Translations under genes and position numbers: made by a program
NCBI GenBank assembly: GCA_963277665.1
Contig: OY728125.1
Coordinates: 1,709,728,889-1,709,792,888 of the forward strand
Length of the DNA: 64,000 nucleotides
Source of the DNA: Viscum album
Taxonomy: Eukaryota; Streptophyta; Magnoliopsida; Santalales; Viscaceae
Direction of reading: 5' to 3'
The notes under the pieces: model-generated
Databases searched by the model: none
Told to the model about the DNA's origin: nothing
What the model saw: the letters and a program-made list of their open reading frames with translations, nothing else
Shown: one piece after another, positions 22,650 through 35,399 of the stretch
Layout: each line of letters opens with the position of its first letter
Position numbering within the stretch: the stretch's first letter is position 1

Positions 22650-23560
22650 ATTACATGAGATGGGTGGAATCAGAACCACAGGTTGTAGTATATATTTTTT
22701 GATTTAATCAAAGGAATCTAGGCAGTCTTCATCCCACCGGTATATGACACCTTTCTTCATAATCTTAGAGCATGGATTACACTTATCGACCAAATTCACA
22801 ATGAATCGCTGTATGTATTCTCTATGGATTTAAAGGCCTTAGGGCTCATGAAACATGCTTAGAAGAGGCATTAGGTTTATGGCCTTAATCCTCTCTAGAT
22901 CAATCTTGATTCCCCTGTATCTAATAAATAATTTGATAAAATTCACAAAGGTAACCTCGAAGAAAAACTTCAAGGGGTTCATCTTCAAATGTTAGGAGAG
23001 GTGGAATCCAAGCAATTTCACATGATCTTTTAGATGGTTCTGATGCTAGTGGTATTTGACAACCAAATCGTATACATAGTATTCCACTAGCATCTTGAGG
23101 ATCAGTTTGAAGATCTGGTGCATGGATCATTAATATGTGTCTCCTTCATTCTTCAGACCAGAATTCATTACCTAATAGAAGATGATTCAGTGTGGTACTT
23201 TAGAGGTAGTGGAATTCTCATCCTTTGGTGGCCATCATTGATCTTGTTTTACCCAAAATATATGTCCATAAAAAAGATATCCTAGAACCTAGTTGTGGAA
23301 TCGACCAAAAAATTTCTCACTAGAAAGGGAAATAATCCTTTGTAAAATGGCGTTTGAGATCCAGATAGTTGATACAGGCTCTAATATTCCCGTTATTCAT
23401 CCTAACTACAATGATGTTGGCTAAACACCTGGGGTACTAAACTTCCTTGAAGAATTTGTCTTTGATAATATTATCAACTTCAGACTTGACTATGGCACTT
23501 TGAGAGGGGAGCATCTTCTTGGTAAGCTTCTTGAACCCACGATGACTCACTATGAGACCA
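22650..23560 (-). pseudogene. Tat reverse transcriptase remnant
   Basis: At about 23520-23340 the minus strand gives IVKSEVDNIIKDKFFKEV...LANIIVV...NGNIRACINYLDL, the Tat-type RT N-terminal core (family: EV-x-K-L-L...F-I-R-E-V-x-Y-P-x-W-L-A-N-x-V...W-R-x-C-V-D-F-x-D-L). At 23340-23220 follow the F-x-D-x-Y-x-G-Y-N-type block and IPLPLKYHTE. The catalytic YVDD motif is at 23067-23078 but reads YVYD, a substitution that would abolish polymerisation. Downstream the HLKDH...LKMNPLKFFF...RGI text matches the family's H-x-x-D-L...L-x-x-Y-x-M-K-L-N-P-x-K-C-x-F...RGI. It is broken by several stops. Assignment to Tat rather than Athila or chromovirus is from these blocks. Confidence 0.75.
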
Positions 23561-24440
23561 AGGCAGTGGATGGATACTTAAGGGTCTAGTCCTAGAATTT
23601 AATCCCAACTTAAGGAAAGTACATCATGATGTTTCTTTAATAAATTCATGTGCTGTTGTTGTTCCTATGGTGGAATGGATGAACTGATCAGCATTGGCCT
23701 CAAATAATCCTTGATACCAAGGTAAACCTGAACCAAATCATTAAAGAAGGTGGAGACACTCTATTCAAATGTGGGGGGATTATCTTTTGAATTATCATCA
23801 TCATCTGAGGAAAGGGAATCATTGAGAAGAGACAGTTCATCTGGGTTGATTGATTATGGGGAAATAGTTGTTCTGACTAAGGTGGATACAAAATCCTCAT
23901 TGGGGTACTCTTACTCTACTAAGAATAGGGTGATATATAATTTCATGTAAATCCAATTATTCCCTCAAATGAAACGTAAAAGTTTTATTTCAATGAAATG
24001 AAGGTGGTTCAAATTGTGTTAGTTTCATCTCGGATTGGTAGAACAAGTGGGTTTGTCATACAGTTGTAGACATGAGGCATACATCAAGGTTCCACATAGG
24101 GGTAGGAGGTTCTGGTACCACATGGGATATGACTTTTTAAAAGTACCAGGTAATCTTCCAACATTCTTTGTACCTAGAACTTGGTTCCCCTTCCACCTAG
24201 AAATGAAAAATAAATTTCTCATGTCTTATGTTGCATCCTCCAACCAGTGAATCAAGAGGATGAAAGAATCATCCAAATATATCCATGGGATGGATACAAC
24301 TGTGTTTTTCTCAACCTCATTGGTTTGATCCTAATTTTACCTTATCTTGTATTATCCAGAAACTATAAAATTTGCTTCATAGGAGTTGTTGGGAGATGCA
24401 TCACTATAGAGCATGCCTACTTGACTGTTGAGGGAGAACA
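23561..24440 (-). other. Linker between Tat protease and RT
   Basis: Minus-strand fragments continue between protease and RT without a clear domain. A P-x-P-x-P-M-W-N-L text near 24110 may derive from the glycine-rich linker that follows protease in Tat polyproteins, but it is too decayed to claim. Plus-strand open frames at 23750-23950 and 24247-24513 are antisense shadows. Confidence 0.35.
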
Positions 24441-24774
24441 TGAGGCATTGGTGGTACGAGGAGGGAATAATTGCATGCAAATAGAGCCGGGGCCTCCCAT
24501 AATGACATTATAGGCAGTGTCCTCTGAGATTATAATTAATTTAATGTTTGGTACTAGGCCCCAAAATTGGTTCTTCAAATGAATTCTTATATATTCCCTC
24601 TACTCGGTCAAGTTATAGCCCTTAATAATTAGGTCAAAGGGACTTAGATATTCTTCATGTAGTCCTAGAATGCAGATCATCTAGGTGAGGATGACATTGA
24701 TCCTAAAACATATGTCTAATAAAGAGCGATGAACCTACACACCAATGAGATGACTAGTGATGTATAGTGGGCTG
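24441..24774 (-). pseudogene. Tat aspartic protease remnant
   Basis: One minus-strand frame with only three stops reads PLYITSHLIG...HRSLLDICFRINVIL, then LHEEYLSPFDLIIKGYNL, then EDTAYNVIMG. This is the Tat protease layout (PL-x-I...R-x-L-x-D-x-G-S-x-x-N-x-L...G-x-x-x-x-x-L...Y-N-x-I-x-G-R). The active-site D-T/S-G triplet reads D-I-C. It would have processed the polyprotein. It lies upstream of RT on the minus strand as in all Ty3/gypsy elements. Confidence 0.7.
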
Positions 24775-27700
24775 ATGTTCCCATGACTGTGGGAGCCCTC
24801 TTCATCTCTAGAGAATGAGTTTATGGTTTGGGAATTTTATGGCTCTCCCCCTTAGCATATAAGGTCTCTACGTCTATCACCACTATTTCAGACTATATAG
24901 GGCTTCTAAATGCTTTTGTGAGGCCCTACCACATCTCATCTTATAAACAGAAGGCCTCGATGATCATGTAATTTGTGGTAATTTAGGTTGGGTGATTCAA
25001 CACAATGTAATTCTATGTCAATTCACATTTCTGTCCATAGGGGGTTCCTCTTTGCTAAGGGGTTTGATGGGTAATGATGGATAAACCCCTAGATTCTGGA
25101 TATTTATGGTAATTTCATGATGATCATTAGATAACTCTCCCATAACCACTACTAGCGGACTGTTAGCTAATTAAGGCCTAACTTTAGCTAGATGTAATTG
25201 ATCTTGATGCAGTCACAGCTGTTACACCTGGTCTACTAGCATGATCATATATGGAAACATGTTTTTAATAGTGTTCTAGTAGAACTATACCTATTGAGTT
25301 ATATGTATAACATACTATCGAGTTTCAGTAGCATTAATGACATGGAATGATGTACTCTATCAGTCCGCATACCATGAACCACTTCTCCAATGGTGTTGTT
25401 CAGAGGCACTTAGGGGTCTTTATTGATATTCTTCATTGTCATTCACAATAATGGGATCCACCAACACAATGTTATTAAGGAGGAATACTCCTAGTCATCA
25501 TTAAATGAATCCTAAAATGTTTGGTGACCTTTAAGTACAATTCTGATCTCTTGGGGTATGAAATTGGCGAGGGTATGAGAAGGCTTCAGCATCGTGGAGA
25601 GACTTTGGTTTCCCTTTCTTCATTAGTGCCTACTCATCTGAGATATATATGTTTTTGATGTTGATATAGAATTGGTATCCAGAGGAGGCATGGAAACATC
25701 ATGAGATTCAGATTGACTTAAGCATGCATGGATGATTCCATAGGTGCGAGAAAATAATCTTATATTTAACATGTCATCATAATTCAGAGTCCATAGGTCA
25801 TAAACCTATTTACATTCACCATCGATTCCACTTTTAGGCTTTGTAGAGATGTGTTCCACTTGTGAAAGAACACGTCCCAACTAGAACATACAATTTCCCA
25901 CCTGATCCTGAAGGCAGACCTAAAAAACATATAACTACATGATGGAATGTCCATAGATCTTATGGTAAGGGTAGTGTTCAGGGAAATCATTGGGCTCGGC
26001 CTCATGTGTCTTACTACACCATGTCTGCTTCATAATCCCCTATTCTAAGGCATTGTGGAAAAAACTAGGAACATGTGCTTCCTTAAATGAGTAGGTCCAG
26101 TTTCTTCTATCTAGGAAGGGATCATTGGGTTCTTTTCCCTGATGAGGGGTCAGATCCTAATGAGGGTTTGGATCCACATTATCATATCATAGATGTTGCA
26201 CTTGGTGAGTAGGTGTCTACTAATTCAATATTGGGTGAGTTTGACCTTGAGTCTATTGCACTCAGTGAGGATGTTCAAGTAGAGGGGGAAAACATGCAAT
26301 GGATCTATGGGCCTATATCTCTAGGGAGGTGGTGGTTTATTCATGGGAAGTTATTCTTATTCGATATGGAAAAATCAATGGATGTTCGTTCTTGGCCAAC
26401 ATCAAGGCTTCCTCCAAGATTTGGGCTTTGTCAAATAAATCATATAATCCACCTAGGAAATTCTAAGTGATGAGGGTAGGGACCAGTTCAACCTTTATAT
26501 TCCCCATGAAAATCATCATTATCATCTCTTGCATCAATGTCTTATCAAGTGAATATGTGAGGCCCTAAAATAGAGATACAAAGTCTATTACATGATAATG
26601 AAGGGGATTCTTGTAGTGTAAGAGGCCTAAAATTCTTATCTTGTACATGGTGGAGTTGATCTAGTAGAGAAACTGCCTTCAGAGGTATTCCTAACCAATG
26701 ATAAGCCTTATGGGTAACTGGATATACCAGATGAATGTAGGATCTTCCAATGTTTGAAGAAAACATTAGATATTAGTGGAATCATACTTCTATGTTATAC
26801 CCAATATGGGACCCCACATTGAGTTGAAGTGGGACATATGTTGTAGTGGGTCACCCATACCATTGAAAGGGTCAAAGGTAGGGTTCCTAAAATCTGTGGG
26901 TGTTTTAACGTCTTCCTATAATGCCATATTTTTCTTACCATATGCGTGGGATAACCTCATACTGTGTCTCCAGGGCTTCCATGTGAGATGTGATAGTAGT
27001 TATCTCATCATTTCATGGGTTCCTATCTTAATTTGGATCCATATCCACTAGTGCATTGACATGATCATAAAACTTGTAAGAATGCTCAGTGGCATGATGA
27101 TCAACTTGTGGAGTGGAACGATCTTGGTCCTAAGGGATATTATCACATTCTTTAAGATTATTTTTTTCACATATCTTCATCTATTACCGTAAGATTTGGT
27201 ATCTGTTCTATTAGGATGTGCAGGATTATTAGGCTCGACTGGGAGAATCTGGACAAGAAAGACATATTGATTCACTACTACCCTAGTAGATGAGGGACAA
27301 GATCCTATCAAGGAGGACATTAATATAGGTACCAATCATCAATGATCTTATAAAAAACCCTCTCCTAATATTCAACTTTCTAGAGAATATAGGTTACTAT
27401 GGGATTAAATTATGTCTTCTATGAAACATCAGATGGACCAGATTGCATGAGAGGTCCCTTTTCCTTATTGGTGTTTTGAGTGATAGGAAATTATTCAAAG
27501 GGATATCTATGGTTGAGTTCCTAATTTTATAGGTGTCTGTGGAAACCTATATGAGGGCGTACATGGTACTCCACTGACCCAAGGGGGTTTCTTTATTGGG
27601 AACTGTGCCAATGTTATCATCCTTAGGAAACCTGAGATCATCAATATTTAACGTAAAAAACTCAGGGGCATATCCTAAAAATCACAATGTAATTCAGGTT

Positions 27701-28735
27701 GTTTTAGGATAGGAATTAAGTGGAGAGAAGCGTACATTACCCATCCCTAGATCTTCATATGTACAGATGCCTCATCCATGATTCTATGGAGAACTATCAA
27801 GCTCTGGATGCCTCAATTTTGGAGGGTCTTGTGCTATTCAGGAGATTAAGCGTTCTGAGCCACTTAGAGTGCTTCGAATTCAACCGGGTGGAATTACTAG
27901 TCGATGTCATCTATGTGTTCCCAATTTATTTGTTAGACCAACTGAAGATAAAGGTGGTGAAATTTCACTTTCTAGAAAGTCCATATGAAGGACGCAACCA
28001 AATAATCAGTGATGGATTATGGGATGTAAATATTAGAGATTCATTCATCCCTAAAACCATGGATAATAGATAAAAAATAGGGTATCCCACAATATTTCCT
28101 ATTCAGAAGTGGGGTACTTCTCTTGGTGAGACCAAGATTCGACTGTTGCTTGATGTGAGACTAAAGGTGGAACTGATGTGGATCAGTGTGGCCATGGACT
28201 GGATATAGAAGCATCCATTGCATGAGTTGAATTTTTTATGCACATTGGGTTGTATCTCGAGAGTGGTTTCAACTCAATCATTACATCTCTGTAGGATTAG
28301 GTTCTTGACACTAACTCATGTGTTATGGTAGCAGAAGTCATTGGTGAGTCTTTTGGATACTCCTCTTCTACCAAGCTTAAGAATAACACTCTATGATCTT
28401 GGATAGACATAGAGTGTGATACTAGAAATTATAGAGATGACTACCCTGTGAGACCCTAGAAGGGATCCAGATCATCCTTCACTTGCATGTACCATCAAAG
28501 GGATTCTAGAATTTTGTGGTTCTCTATATTTGGGATGACAAATTTCACCTACCAGGCTCATGCCCAAAACTCCATTTCAAATTAATGGGGTTAAAGTTCC
28601 ATTATATAATCGAAATCTTCCTTAGAATCTGGTAAATTAATGAGATCGACAAGAAATTAGATCTTCCCATAATTTTTCCATCATTGGTGGCAGTTTGTCC
28701 TTATTCCATAGGATGGTTATTTAGGGAATGAATGA
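24775..28735 (-). pseudogene. Tat gag region remnant
   Basis: Upstream of protease on the minus strand, the best stretch (about 26770-26470) reads WYIQLPIRLIIG...FLY then LLHYKNPLHYHVIDFVSLF and TLMQEMIMMIFMGNI. The order agrees with the retrotransposon gag core of Tat elements (W-x-x-x-L-x-x-x-I-x-x-W-x-x-L...F...Q...L-x-D-x-E-M-x-x-M-F-x-G-x-L). Flanking parts are unreadable mixes of stops and shifts. Plus-strand open frames here (26213-26470, 26776-27051, 27720-28073) are antisense shadows without domains. The limits are positional and only the core is seen directly. Confidence 0.5.
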
Positions 28736-28739
28736 TTGG

Positions 28740-29425
28740 AATGGAAGGACCTCCTTGTTGGTTGATGATAACATGGGGAGAACCTATTATTTGATTGATT
28801 GGGACACTAGGAGAGCCTCCATATCTTTTTTTATGGATTACGGAGGACCTCCACTCTGAATATTAACGAAGAAGGGATGACCTCTACATTGGTTGGAATA
28901 AACATGGGTAGGACCTCCATTTTGACCATGAGAGTGGGGAGGACCTCTACTTTCATGGTTTGAAGTGTGAGTAGGACCTTTTCACAGATCAAACTAGTCA
29001 TTAAAAGGACCTATGTGTTAGATAACAAAATCATAGGGAGGACCCACACTCTAGCTGGAGGAAACATAGGAAGATGTTCATGCTGACCATTGGTGATTGC
29101 ATGGGGAGGACTTCCATAGAGATAGATAATGAAGCAGGGAGGACATCTACATTTATTAGTGTTCAAGTGGGGAGGTAATCCTCTTAAGTAAGGAATTATG
29201 TGAGGAGGAACTTAGCGCTTATGATCTATGACATAGGAAGGACCTTCACTTCAGGATCTATATTTATGTGGAGCATTTCTATACTATATGTTGAAGAAGC
29301 GGGGATGACCTTTGAATAGATCGATGCGGGTAACATTGGGAGGACCTCCAAGATGATTGTGAGAGTGAGAAGGACCTCCAATCTCATTGGATATGGTATT
29401 GGGAGGGTCTTTCTACCAAATCTCA
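28740..29425 (-). repeat. About 33-bp (11-codon) tandem repeat in the Tat gag/leader
   Basis: GGAGGACCTCCA-like cores recur about 18 times with spacing of 25-40 bases, most often 31-35 (for example near 28850, 28907, 28938, 29037, 29103, 29138, 29338 and 29368). The core GGAGGACCTCC is nearly its own reverse complement. On the minus strand one frame reads GGPP then 6-8 variable residues over and over; another frame reads EVLPM repeats. The spacing near a multiple of three suggests the array was once translated as an 11-residue repeat in the N-terminal part of gag. Confidence 0.7.
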
Positions 29426-30535
29426 TCATCATGGGTTGTCCTGTAACATTTAGTGGTGATGATAGCAATTGGAATAGTCAACACAACTTGCTAGTAAGGT
29501 GGCAGTGGCTTTGATACCAACCAAGCATTGGTGAATCCTTATCCATCTGTGGTAGGGGTCTAGTAGAATGCATTGGTGGTGGAGGAATCCAATAGATCTA
29601 TGGAATCGGATGCCGCATTACATGAATTATCCTAATATGTTACATGACATTAGTGTCCGGTCATTTGGATCAGGGATAAAATAGTAGGAGTATAATCCAC
29701 ATATTCCTCATCTAGGAGGACCAGTCACTGTTGGAGCTAAAAAGGCCTGATGGGAGCCCTCCTTGGTGACTACTGTTTAGAAGTCTTAATAGGTCTAAAT
29801 CGGGCATTCCCCATCTTGTTGGTGTTGGGTATTGAGTTGTAGGTTAATTTTGACAAGAGGTTCCTAAAATAGTTTTCTGTTGGAGTGGGGAACCGTGGAT
29901 CCCATCATGGCCCCTCAATGCAATGGTGTAGATGAGGAGTAGAGTACTCCAGGTCCTGGAAGGCCATGCCCCTTATGGGAATCACCCCCCTCCCCCATCG
30001 TATTTTCATATGAGGTTATCTATCACCCTCCTCTAAATGATCTCTCAGGGAGAGATAGGGTGTTGGTTCTTGGTATCTGTAATCACTACTGATGTAGTTT
30101 AAGATCTGTAGTCATGTTGAATTTTCATGTTGACATTTATTATGACCCTATATCGGAGGGTGTAGGGTGGTTGGTTTCTTAATGATTGAGTCCTGTAGAG
30201 TATGAGGAATCAACTATTTTTACAGGTACATGAAAATCAATTCCTAGTTCCCCAGTATCATCTATTCTTTCATGGTAGGAGAGAGATATCTACATTGGTG
30301 ATGTCACATATTTGAATTTCCAACATTTAACTACCACAATTTATGATGATTTTTATTTTAGGACCATTTTTTGTGGGGGTTACTAGCACCAGATAGAAGG
30401 ATCTGATGACATTATAATCTTCTGATGTATTGAATGATACTAGTTAAAATGTTGAGAAGAAGAGTTTCACATTGAACACTAATCCCTAATCTGATTTCCA
30501 ACATGGTTAATCCCCATGGTTCAAGGATAAATGAT
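29426..30535 (-). other. Tat leader / gag N-terminal region
   Basis: Lies between the primer-site-like sequence and the 11-codon repeat. Parts of the minus strand read as a proline- and glutamine-rich peptide (LPPYQQ-type text near 29500) as in gag N-terminal tails. A short G/C-rich block is at 29975-30000. No start codon can be fixed with confidence. Confidence 0.4.
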
Positions 30536-30552
30536 CCACATTGGGCTCACCA
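30536..30552 (-). other. Possible primer-binding site of the Tat element
   Basis: Ten bases inside the right LTR end, the minus strand reads TGGTGAGCCCAATGTGG. Allowing C-to-T changes and a 2-base insertion it resembles the tRNA-Lys type TGGCGCCCAACGTGG. It also partly resembles the tRNA-Arg type used by Ogre elements. The tRNA identity is therefore undecided. Confidence 0.4.
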
Positions 30553-30562
30553 TTAATATTTA

Positions 30563-32266
30563 TGATGCTTTCACCTGAAATCATCCCCCTCGTGCGTCTG
30601 AACGTGGTCTTGCATTGCTTTTTATTTCCATGTAATACAACTTTCCAAAGGTAGGAATCTTTCATCCATATAATTGGTGATTTCTTCTCTTTGATCAAAA
30701 TGGGATGATGGGATGTCCATTCCTAATTCCATGGAATCATACTTGGAATGTTCCATCTAGTCAGAGGCTCCCTTAGAGAGTTATGGCTTGTTCATGGAAC
30801 TCATTACTGATTCCATCTCTTTATGGGTGCTGCTTTTTTTTACACTACTTCTGTCTAGACAATCCAATGGGTCTTTATGGGGAACCAACCTTCGTTTTGG
30901 AGGGTATTCACATTGGGAATCATTTTAATTTCTAGACGCTAGGAACATTGGTCACCTGTAATCTTCTCCAGAGGAGGGAATCTCTTAGATGCATCTTTAG
31001 GTATGAAACCCATGTTATCCTATGTGGGTAATGAGGTATAAAATACTAATGGAATGTATTCTAATTCATTTACCACAATAATCCCATTATTAAAAAGAGG
31101 TAGTTGAAAAAATAGGTATACATATTCTATGGATTTTTTTCTCTGGAATCCCATGTTTAAAATGAGGGAGTTTTGTGACATAAATCATGATTTTAATGTG
31201 TGGTAGAGACAAAAGAAGTCTAATCAGAATACCCCCTAAAGGTGGATCATGGAGGTTGTCCATATAAGGGAGCACCTGAAAGGTTTACTGATGGGTGGAT
31301 TAAAACTCGAATGAAATATATGCCAGGAGGTGTTTTATATAAAGTTAAATATGTCACTCTATGAAGGTTGATCATAACACCCATGAAGGTGGATCAGAGA
31401 GGTGAACCCCTAAGAAGGTAGAACCATGGTTTACTATTGGTTGGGATTGAACCTCAAAAGGCATCCTATATTGCCTTTTAGAGGAATGTTATCAAAACCC
31501 ACATGGTTCCATGTGGTAGTTGAAAGTCATATGATAGGACTAGTCCATCCAGTTTAACCATAAGTGGTAGGGACTCTTGTGCCATAAAATTTTATTTGGC
31601 GACGCATGGTATGGGGCTGACGCATAGAGGATTCCTGACACATGAGTATTTCTCTTTGTTTGATGTGTGGGGATTACACATGAGAGCTACCTGGGTGCTT
31701 ATAGGAGAAGCGATGTTATGGATGGGGATTATGTGTATGAGCTACACAAGTGGATGGAATTATCTTTACAGGATGTTGCGGACCAGGGAAAAAACAAGGT
31801 GGATGTGGATGGAGTGTTCGGAGTGGATCGAATGGATCGAATGAAGATAATGTTGGGTTTCAACCATAGGGATTCATCCCACATATCCCAATTAGTTTTT
31901 AATCAAATCCCACATTGTTTGGAAAGGGTAATTGGGGCTTATACCTAAGGGTGATTCCCATCTGGTTAGGTCTTAAGCATGGATGTTTCTTATTTAGGGG
32001 TGGAACATGATTGGTTTTTTGGGCTTACAGATGGAATATTCTCATGAGTGAAGTTTGGATGGTCATTTAGGCTTACACTCATGAGGATTACCATAGGTAT
32101 ATTTGTAGGTATGTCATGGTTTTTACTAACTTCTAAGCCCGCATTAGTCATTATTGGTGTTAGAGACAAGTGGAAGTAGAAAACTTGATGGTGGTGTCAT
32201 GAAAGATGTTCTAGTGAGAGATGGTGTGAGGCTAATGCATGAATGATTATCTATGAGGATATCATT
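30563..32266 (-). repeat. Tat element 5' LTR, part 1 (right copy, split)
   Basis: Begins TGATGCTTTCA, aligned with the start of the left copy at 9528. It runs colinearly with 9528-11270 up to the G2 insertion point. It ends with TCATT, which is repeated at 42433-42437 where the LTR resumes. The plus-strand open frames at 31596-31948 are not kept in the other copy. Confidence 0.85.
32262..32266. repeat. Target-site duplication of G2, left copy
   Basis: TCATT, identical to 42433-42437, immediately before the TGTAATG LTR start of G2. Five bases is the standard duplication length for Ty3/gypsy integrases. Confidence 0.85.
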
Positions 32267-34870
32267 TGTAATGTTTTGGAATTTCAATGTAAATTTTTTA
32301 AAAATTATATAGGATTATTTTGAGAGAAAGTACTAATACAGAATGCGATTCTGAGGCTTGGGGTGCCCGGAATAAATGTTTCAACTATATTTTAAGTTTA
32401 TTAAAAACACTTGCATGCTCGATTTTAGTAACATTTAAATGAGTGGTTTTATTTGAAATCACAGGGCATCACTATGTTCAGAATAGTTGGTGTTTCCTAA
32501 GAATGACATAACTTCTATTGGTATGGGATGACTGGAGAAAATATTTTTCAAACATTTTTAGGAAAAATATAAATAAACATAAAAAGTTTACTTTTTTTAT
32601 CTAACATTTCATGGAGACGTATCCATTTTGCAGTGTGTAGACTCAGAAAAGATATTATGCAACATCTTTGCAATTCCAAAACACCTTTAAGATACTACAA
32701 TTCATTAACACATTTCCTCTATTAATCAAGGGCAGGGGCCAATGTTAGAATTCATAATGCTGCAGAATTTCTCTGGAACCTTAGGAGGCTCTCTCGTCAG
32801 TGACGATGAATGAATAATGCTGACGAACGACGGATCGAGGATTTTCATGGATGGATCACCTTAAATGGTGAATTATATCCTCCAAATAATCCTCTTTCCT
32901 TATATGGGGTATATTTTCATCATGATTTCTTTCCCCATTTTTATTTCCAATGATGAACGCAGACCAACCCACGAATAGTTTGATCCACGATTCGATCATT
33001 CTTGAGGGATGGTTCAAAATTCGGGTTTAGTGGGGATAAATCTTAATAAATATTATTTTTTCTTCTTTTATATTTCTTTATAAATAAATTGACCAAGGAT
33101 GACACGAACAAGGACAAGGTTTGTTCAAAGGGTGTTCATGTGCTTATCTCACTTCCTGTTATTACGCTCTTCACCGACAGACCCCAGTCTTCACTTCAGG
33201 CTTTTTTGGGAGGTTCTTAATATGATTGGACCCCCATAGTGTATAAAAGATTATCTTTGTCCCATAAGATTGAAGAAAGAGACCCAATGATCGGAAAAGT
33301 ATTCTCAATTAAGAAAATGGGCCACCACGACAATAGTGGAAACCAACAGAATTGGAGTCGCCAACGGGGGAACACAACATCATGGCCGCACAACAACAGG
33401 AGGCCACTGACTCTATAGATGTTGGTGGAGGACCCTACATCATAGTGTCCATGAGTGGTGGATAGGGCCGCCGTCTCAACAGACGGTGGTGGGATTTGAC
33501 CAGACATGGTGAATGGTCGTGGTCCCAGGACAACGACCATGGGGCGGTTCACACGGTGGTCGACCGCATTGAACATGGAAGTCAGCCACATTGGCCGAGA
33601 AAGAATGTGGCACCCTCCATGCCCTGGGAGAACTAATCTTCCCACATGAGTGGTCCGAGCTAGATCTTCCAGGCTGGGTCGACCTGGTGGTTTGGGTCAG
33701 TCCGACTAGGTCGAACCATACCTGGACCCCACAAGTCCCTTTTTACATAAATTCACATAAATCTCAAAACGTGTCTATTTAACGAACCGATTATGGAATT
33801 ATGACCCCCGCAATGAGGTGGACCTTTTGAGATACTCTATGGGAGTTTATATGGATGTTGGAGTATGGCCTATTGGATCAAGGAGGAGGTGCTCCCGGAA
33901 TGAGCGTGCTAAGGACAGAATCCTGTGGATGGATACGACCTAGAAGATTTGTGCTTACCGAGACTATGTTTCTTACCTAGACTATGTGTCTTGTCTATAA
34001 TTTGTGTCTTACCAAGACTGACTCAGCACTCCTCCTTCCCACAAGGGTGTGGACCCTCTAGTCATTGATGACACTCTGTGTGTTACCTACACTCAGTGTG
34101 TTACTGACACTCCGTTTGTTATCTACACTCCATGTTTTACCAACATTTTGTGTGTTACCGACACTCCATGTGTTACCTATACTTTGTGTGTAACCAAAGC
34201 TCCTTGTGTTACATCTTTTGGGTACTATATATTCCTACAAATATCATGTTTTTGTACCATAATCCTATTCTTGGTGTGAGTTGACTCTAGTGACTATCTT
34301 GATCGTACTTCTTAGAGGCACCACTCTTTGTACCTCCTTAGTAGTATTCCTTGTGTTTTACCTTGGTGGTTTGGGGTCCCTACTGAGTATTGTTTTACTC
34401 ACCCCTATAAAGGCTTCGCCAGCACATGTCGTGTCTGGTGCATATGATCAACAACTTTAATAGAGTCCATGGTGGGATAAATAGAGGCGGTGCTTTTTGG
34501 TGACCTGAAAGACACAGTACGATTCAGCGACATTAAGATAGCTTACTATACCAACCCTTAAGGTAGGGTTTTCTATGGATGATATCCAAGATCTTGTATT
34601 TTTCTTTTTCAGATGGTCTTGTATTCTGGACCATTTAGTTTTCAGGTTGTACTATTACTCTTAGTGGTTTCCCAAGTGTGTTACATATCTGTTTACTAAT
34701 TTTATTTAGTTTTAGTACTTTTCATGGGGATGGGTGTGTGTGTGTAGATTTATAATAAAATGCCTCCCCTTTATGGGAAATGACTAGTTAGTGCTAGTCA
34801 ATAGTCCCTGGCCTATGAGTGGCAGGCTTGGGGTAGTCATAGTACAAGGTCCAAGGGATGGGTCGTGAAA
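32267..34870 (+). repeat. G2 5' LTR
   Basis: Starts TGTAATGTTTTGG and ends GGGTCGTGAAA, matching the 3' copy start TGTAATGTCCTGG and end GGGTCGTGACA. Contains a 21-bp minisatellite (33945-34215). The minus-strand 142-codon open frame at 33217-33645 is inside the LTR, has no domain, and is not preserved in the 3' copy. Confidence 0.9.
33945..34215 (+). repeat. 21-bp minisatellite in G2 5' LTR
   Basis: Units of the type GTGTTACCTACACTC/CGTGTGTTACTGACACTC repeat about 8 times at 34070-34205. A related series (TGTCTTACCTAGACTA) lies just upstream at 33945-34020. Because 21 is a multiple of three, one frame encodes a repeating CVTYTPC/CVTDTPC heptapeptide. The array is also present in the 3' LTR. 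Confidence 0.75.
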
Positions 34871-34873
34871 GAC

Positions 34874-34885
34874 TGGTATTAGAGG
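34874..34885 (+). other. G2 primer-binding site (initiator Met-tRNA)
   Basis: TGGTATTAGAGG lies three bases after the 5' LTR end and matches TGGTATCAGAGC at 10 of 12 positions; one of the two differences is a C-to-T change. Confidence 0.8.
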
Positions 34886-35399
34886 GAGGTTGGTTTTACT
34901 CTTATTTTGTGGCAACCATTTTAAGTGTTTTGAGTTTGTATTTCAGGATATAAAACCTAGTGTTGATGCAATGGTCGACATATCCATACACTTGGACCTT
35001 GAATTCTGCTTTCCGACTCGGTATATGAAAACACTATATTCATGGGAAATTAATAGTTCATGAATCATATATGAATTGAGTGTGTTCTCATGTCCTTCTT
35101 GAGTCAGAGTCAGCTCACCAGGTATACACTATTGACTATGGTACACCTTATTTTGTTTCAGGATGCTTCCATATAGGTGGCTATCCCGGATTTTGGGTTG
35201 TGGCCATGAGGATGGTCCGTCGAGCGATGATGAATCCGTGTATGGACCATTGTCAAAGATAGCACCTCCCAGTGGTGTACTAGTCATACCACAACCAAGA
35301 AAGAATAATTCACTGCTGGTGTTACTGGTAGTGGATTCCCACAGGCGTGATGTGTTTCATGAGTTCCAGTGACAACGAACTCCTGAGTTCTAAGGTGAG

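Noticed and set aside
27720..28073. 117-codon plus-strand open frame
   Set aside because: Antisense to the Tat gag region, no domain, no intron or promoter context; most likely chance.
33217..33645. 142-codon minus-strand open frame
   Set aside because: Lies wholly inside the G2 5' LTR; the corresponding part of the 3' LTR is not open, and no domain is recognisable.
34049..34279. Cysteine-rich repeat peptide CVTYTPC as a possible small secreted protein
   Set aside because: It is the translation of a 21-bp minisatellite within an LTR; there is no signal peptide and the 3' LTR copy is interrupted and changed.
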